IMG/VR virus record: IMGVR_UViG_3300042564_000193
Coordinates: 1-24,906 of that record
Source of the DNA: a virus
DNA: 24,906 nucleotides
Direction: 5' to 3' (one strand)
The notes below the pieces were generated by a model. That model was not told where the DNA came from. It saw only the letters and a list, made by a program, of their open reading frames with translations, and searched no databases. The translations under genes and the position numbers were made by a program. Of the stretch, positions 23,119-24,906 are shown in pieces; the stretch's first letter is position 1; each line of letters starts with the position of its first letter.

Positions 23119-23823
23119 TTACATCGTTCCCTGGCTATTATTCCACGGCATATCATTATGTATCCAATGCGCTGGAACCATATATTTAAATCCTGTCTTT
23201 ACAGTATGCGCTGTATGATAATATGGTGCAGAGGATGGAAAAATAATTATACTTCCTGCTTTAGGCTTAACTCCAAATGCTATTTGATTATCCGCCACCG
23301 CTATATCATAATCAATATTTGGTTGTGGTGTCAATCTTACATCTTTGTAGGGAGACATAATAAAAGAAATTTCTCCTCCTTCAAAATCATCATTAAGATA
23401 CATCACTAAAGAATATCTTAAAGTCTTATCTCCATCCAATTGATCATAATGCGATCCCATTCCAACTCCCGCTTTATATTTTTTAATATTAAAAGTAGGA
23501 AAAAGTCTTGGTTCATCACTATCTCCCATTGCTTTAGCATAGTCTTTACAGACATCATAAAAAGATTCTGTAATTGTATTGTAAATAAAATACATTTTGC
23601 TTTTTAAAGGTTCTTCTAGTCTATTAATTTGATCTAAATCAAAAATTTTAGTTACGCCATATACACAACTTTTTTCATTAGATGCTGTCCACTCTAGCCA
23701 TGAAGAAGAATGAGTTTTGATTTCAATTAAATCGATCTCATCTATAGTTGACATTAGCTCTGTAAAATTCTTTACTCCATCTGGGTAATAATATACTTTT
23801 TCTTCTAAAATTTCTTTTTTCAT
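23119..23823 (-). CDS. 2-oxoglutarate/Fe(II) oxygenase, prolyl-4-hydroxylase-like
   Basis: This 234-residue enzyme should use O2, 2-oxoglutarate and iron to hydroxylate a substrate that is not known. The iron ligands are His125 and Asp127 (GSHYDQ) and His206 (HTAHTV), and Lys213 in HTVKTGFK is placed as the 2-oxoglutarate-binding Lys of prolyl 4-hydroxylases (H-x-V-x-x-G-x-K). YLNDDFEGGEISF (142-154) is the typical central strand. It is paralogous to the next gene upstream: the N-terminal KEILEEKVYYY and the C-terminal YMVP.HWIH are shared. It starts 24 nt after that gene with no clear ribosome site, and is followed at 3 nt by the dehydrogenase gene. Confidence 0.9.
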   Translation of the reverse strand: MKKEILEEKVYYYPDGVKNFTELMSTIDEIDLIEIKTHSSSWLEWTASNEKSCVYGVTKIFDLDQINRLEEPLKSKMYFIYNTITESFYDVCKDYAKAMGDSDEPRLFPTFNIKKYKAGVGMGSHYDQLDGDKTLRYSLVMYLNDDFEGGEISFIMSPYKDVRLTPQPNIDYDIAVADNQIAFGVKPKAGSIIIFPSSAPYYHTAHTVKTGFKYMVPAHWIHNDMPWNNSQGTM

Positions 23824-23847
23824 TTTAATTTTACCAATCTTATAATA

Positions 23848-24477
23848 TTAGTGAATCCAGTGTTGTGGAACCATATATTTAAATCCACTTTTAACCAAAT
23901 GTGCGGTATGGTGATATGGTGGTGATGGTGGAAATACAATAATACTTCCTGCCTTTGGTTTTATAGCAAATGTATAGTTTTTACCTTTTTCTGCTGGGTC
24001 AAAATCTGGATTTGGAGAAGATTCTTGTAGGATTCCTCCAGGGGATGCGATGGTAAAAGAAATTTCTCCACCCTCGTAATTATCATTTAGATACATAACA
24101 AAAGAAACCTTTAATCTATCATCTCCTTCTTGTTGATCAAAATGAGCACCCATATATGTGCCAGCCTGATATTTTTTAATTGGATACATAGGAAAAAGTT
24201 TTGGCTCATCAGTTATGCCCTGTGCTTTTGCATAATCTTTTGCTACATCATCAAAAGCTTTTTGTAATGTAGAATAGATGTAGTTGTTTTTTTCATCATT
24301 TGTATTTGAAGCAGAAATATTTTTATCTGTTCCATATACATAGTGTTGTCCGCTGCAAGCTGCCCATTCTCCCCACGCATCCGCATTATCACTTTCAATT
24401 GCGTCAACAAGTGCCTTGGGGTCTTCTATTACATTTGTATAGTAATAAACCTTTTCTTCTAGAATTTCTTTATTCAT
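23848..24477 (-). CDS. 2-oxoglutarate/Fe(II) oxygenase, prolyl-4-hydroxylase-like paralogue
   Basis: This 209-residue enzyme is the paralogue of its downstream neighbour. The iron ligands are His112 and Asp114 (GAHFDQ) and His193 (HTAHLV), and Lys200 (SGFKYM) should bind 2-oxoglutarate. The central YLNDNYEGGEISF is intact. The last residues (YMVPQHWIH) end the protein where the downstream paralogue adds 12 more. AAAAGGAG lies 5 nt before the ATG. The two differ most in residues 20-70 and in the loop before the last strand, which suggests different substrates or partners. The N terminus MNKEILEEKVYYY is nearly the same as in the other copy. Confidence 0.9.
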   Translation of the reverse strand: MNKEILEEKVYYYTNVIEDPKALVDAIESDNADAWGEWAACSGQHYVYGTDKNISASNTNDEKNNYIYSTLQKAFDDVAKDYAKAQGITDEPKLFPMYPIKKYQAGTYMGAHFDQQEGDDRLKVSFVMYLNDNYEGGEISFTIASPGGILQESSPNPDFDPAEKGKNYTFAIKPKAGSIIVFPPSPPYHHTAHLVKSGFKYMVPQHWIH

Positions 24478-24489
24478 ATTATCTCCTTT

Positions 24490-24906
24490 TTAGTATTTAT
24501 TGTTTTCATAAAAATTTTTAACCTTTATAAAACCCACCAAAACATATCTAATTGGTCCTGGCCCAACATGCCTTACTCCGTGGTTATAGTCTTTTGTTCC
24601 TGGAAATAAAAGAAGTGATCCTTGTTTTGGCTTTAATTCTATATTATGATTAGAAAAGAAAAGTTCTCCTTTTGAATACTCTTCATTCAAATAAAGAATT
24701 GCAGCATGTCTAATAGATGGGTCTGTATCTTGATCTGTATGTGGCTTTAACTCTACCCCCTCTTGCATTCTTTGAATAGTTGCAAAACCACTAAGGTCTA
24801 ATGACTGATCTGCTTTTTTTACAAGATCTCCTAATCTTTTATAAATTTTTAATTGAATTTCAGTATTTAGTATATTAAAATTTTTATCTTCCCAGTTTTG
24901 AGTAAT
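24490..24906 (-). CDS. 2-oxoglutarate/Fe(II) oxygenase, 5' part beyond window
   Basis: The frame ending at 24490 is open to the right edge; 138 codons are visible (ITQNWEDKNFN... to ...KNFYENNKY), so the ATG at 24768 is not the real start. Conserved parts are KPHTDQDTD (HxD iron ligands), AAILYLNEEYSKGELFF, LKPKQGSLLLFPG and YNHGVRHVGPGPIRYVLVGF, where a His and the Arg of IRYVL should bind iron and 2-oxoglutarate. It uses Arg where the two downstream copies use Lys and belongs to a different branch. It lies 12 nt before the next oxygenase gene, whose ribosome site overlaps this gap, so all are in one operon. Confidence 0.88.
   Translation of the reverse strand: MTQNWEDKNFNILNTEIQLKIYKRLGDLVKKADQSLDLSGFATIQRMQEGVELKPHTDQDTDPSIRHAAILYLNEEYSKGELFFSNHNIELKPKQGSLLLFPGTKDYNHGVRHVGPGPIRYVLVGFIKVKNFYENNKY

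Noticed and set aside
24490-24768. A complete 92-residue protein at the right edge
   Set aside because: The frame is open for 46 more codons to the edge with sequence that fits an oxygenase N-terminal region, so the gene is cut by the window.
1-24906. tRNA genes, integrase, attachment sites, insertion sequences
   Set aside because: I looked in the gaps between genes on both strands and saw no cloverleaf, transposase or recombinase; gaps are nearly all shorter than 170 nt.

Overview
This window is part of the genome of a tailed double-stranded DNA bacteriophage (Caudoviricetes), AT-rich, with almost every gene on the minus strand, so the biological order runs from the right edge to the left. 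It shows an HK97-type head module (portal, protease-scaffold, major capsid protein) followed by connector, tail-terminator, tail-tube and tail-assembly-chaperone genes. No contractile sheath gene lies before the tube gene, which suggests a siphovirus. The host is probably an actinobacterium from fresh water. That is an inference from the AT-rich genome, the start codons that sit directly on promoters (leaderless mRNAs are common in Actinobacteria) and the class II ribonucleotide reductase. It is not proven here.

Layout, reading minus-strand genes right to left: (1) 24906-22447, a tight operon of three 2-oxoglutarate/Fe(II) oxygenases (the first cut by the window edge) and a short-chain dehydrogenase, ending at a hairpin terminator that also serves the opposing lysozyme gene. 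(2) 21751-22442, the only plus-strand unit, an exported lysozyme-like protein with its own promoter, a 5'-end hairpin and a terminator. (3) 21688-15034, a run of small structural proteins, repetitive tail-fibre proteins and a fibronectin-III protein ending in an extraordinary Phe/Pro repeat tail. (4) 14869-12839, an adenosylcobalamin-dependent ribonucleotide reductase placed between virion genes. (5) 12811-9065, a 1248-residue LamG-like tail protein. (6) 9046-4538, a small unknown protein, portal, protease-scaffold fusion with a strongly supported internal start, and major capsid protein. (7) 4444-669, a SAP/HeH-like small protein, head-tail connector proteins, tail terminator and tail tube. 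(8) 596 to the left edge, the tail assembly chaperone, open at the edge. No terminase gene is present between the tail-fibre block and the portal.

Regulation is legible. Ten extended -10 elements (TG-N-TATAAT or TATACT) lie at gene fronts, nine on the minus strand and one on the plus strand. Five of them end only 6-9 nt before a start codon, implying leaderless or near-leaderless mRNAs. Strong hairpins follow the tube gene, the capsid gene, the Phe/Pro protein gene and the lysozyme gene. Within units, genes are coupled by overlaps, mostly of TAATG type.

The most notable points are: the nested scaffold start inside the protease gene, set against a Shine-Dalgarno-free start for the full-length protein; the leaderless/extended -10 transcription pattern; the Phe/Pro repeat tail together with prolyl-4-hydroxylase-like oxygenases encoded nearby; and the B12-dependent reductase inside the tail module.
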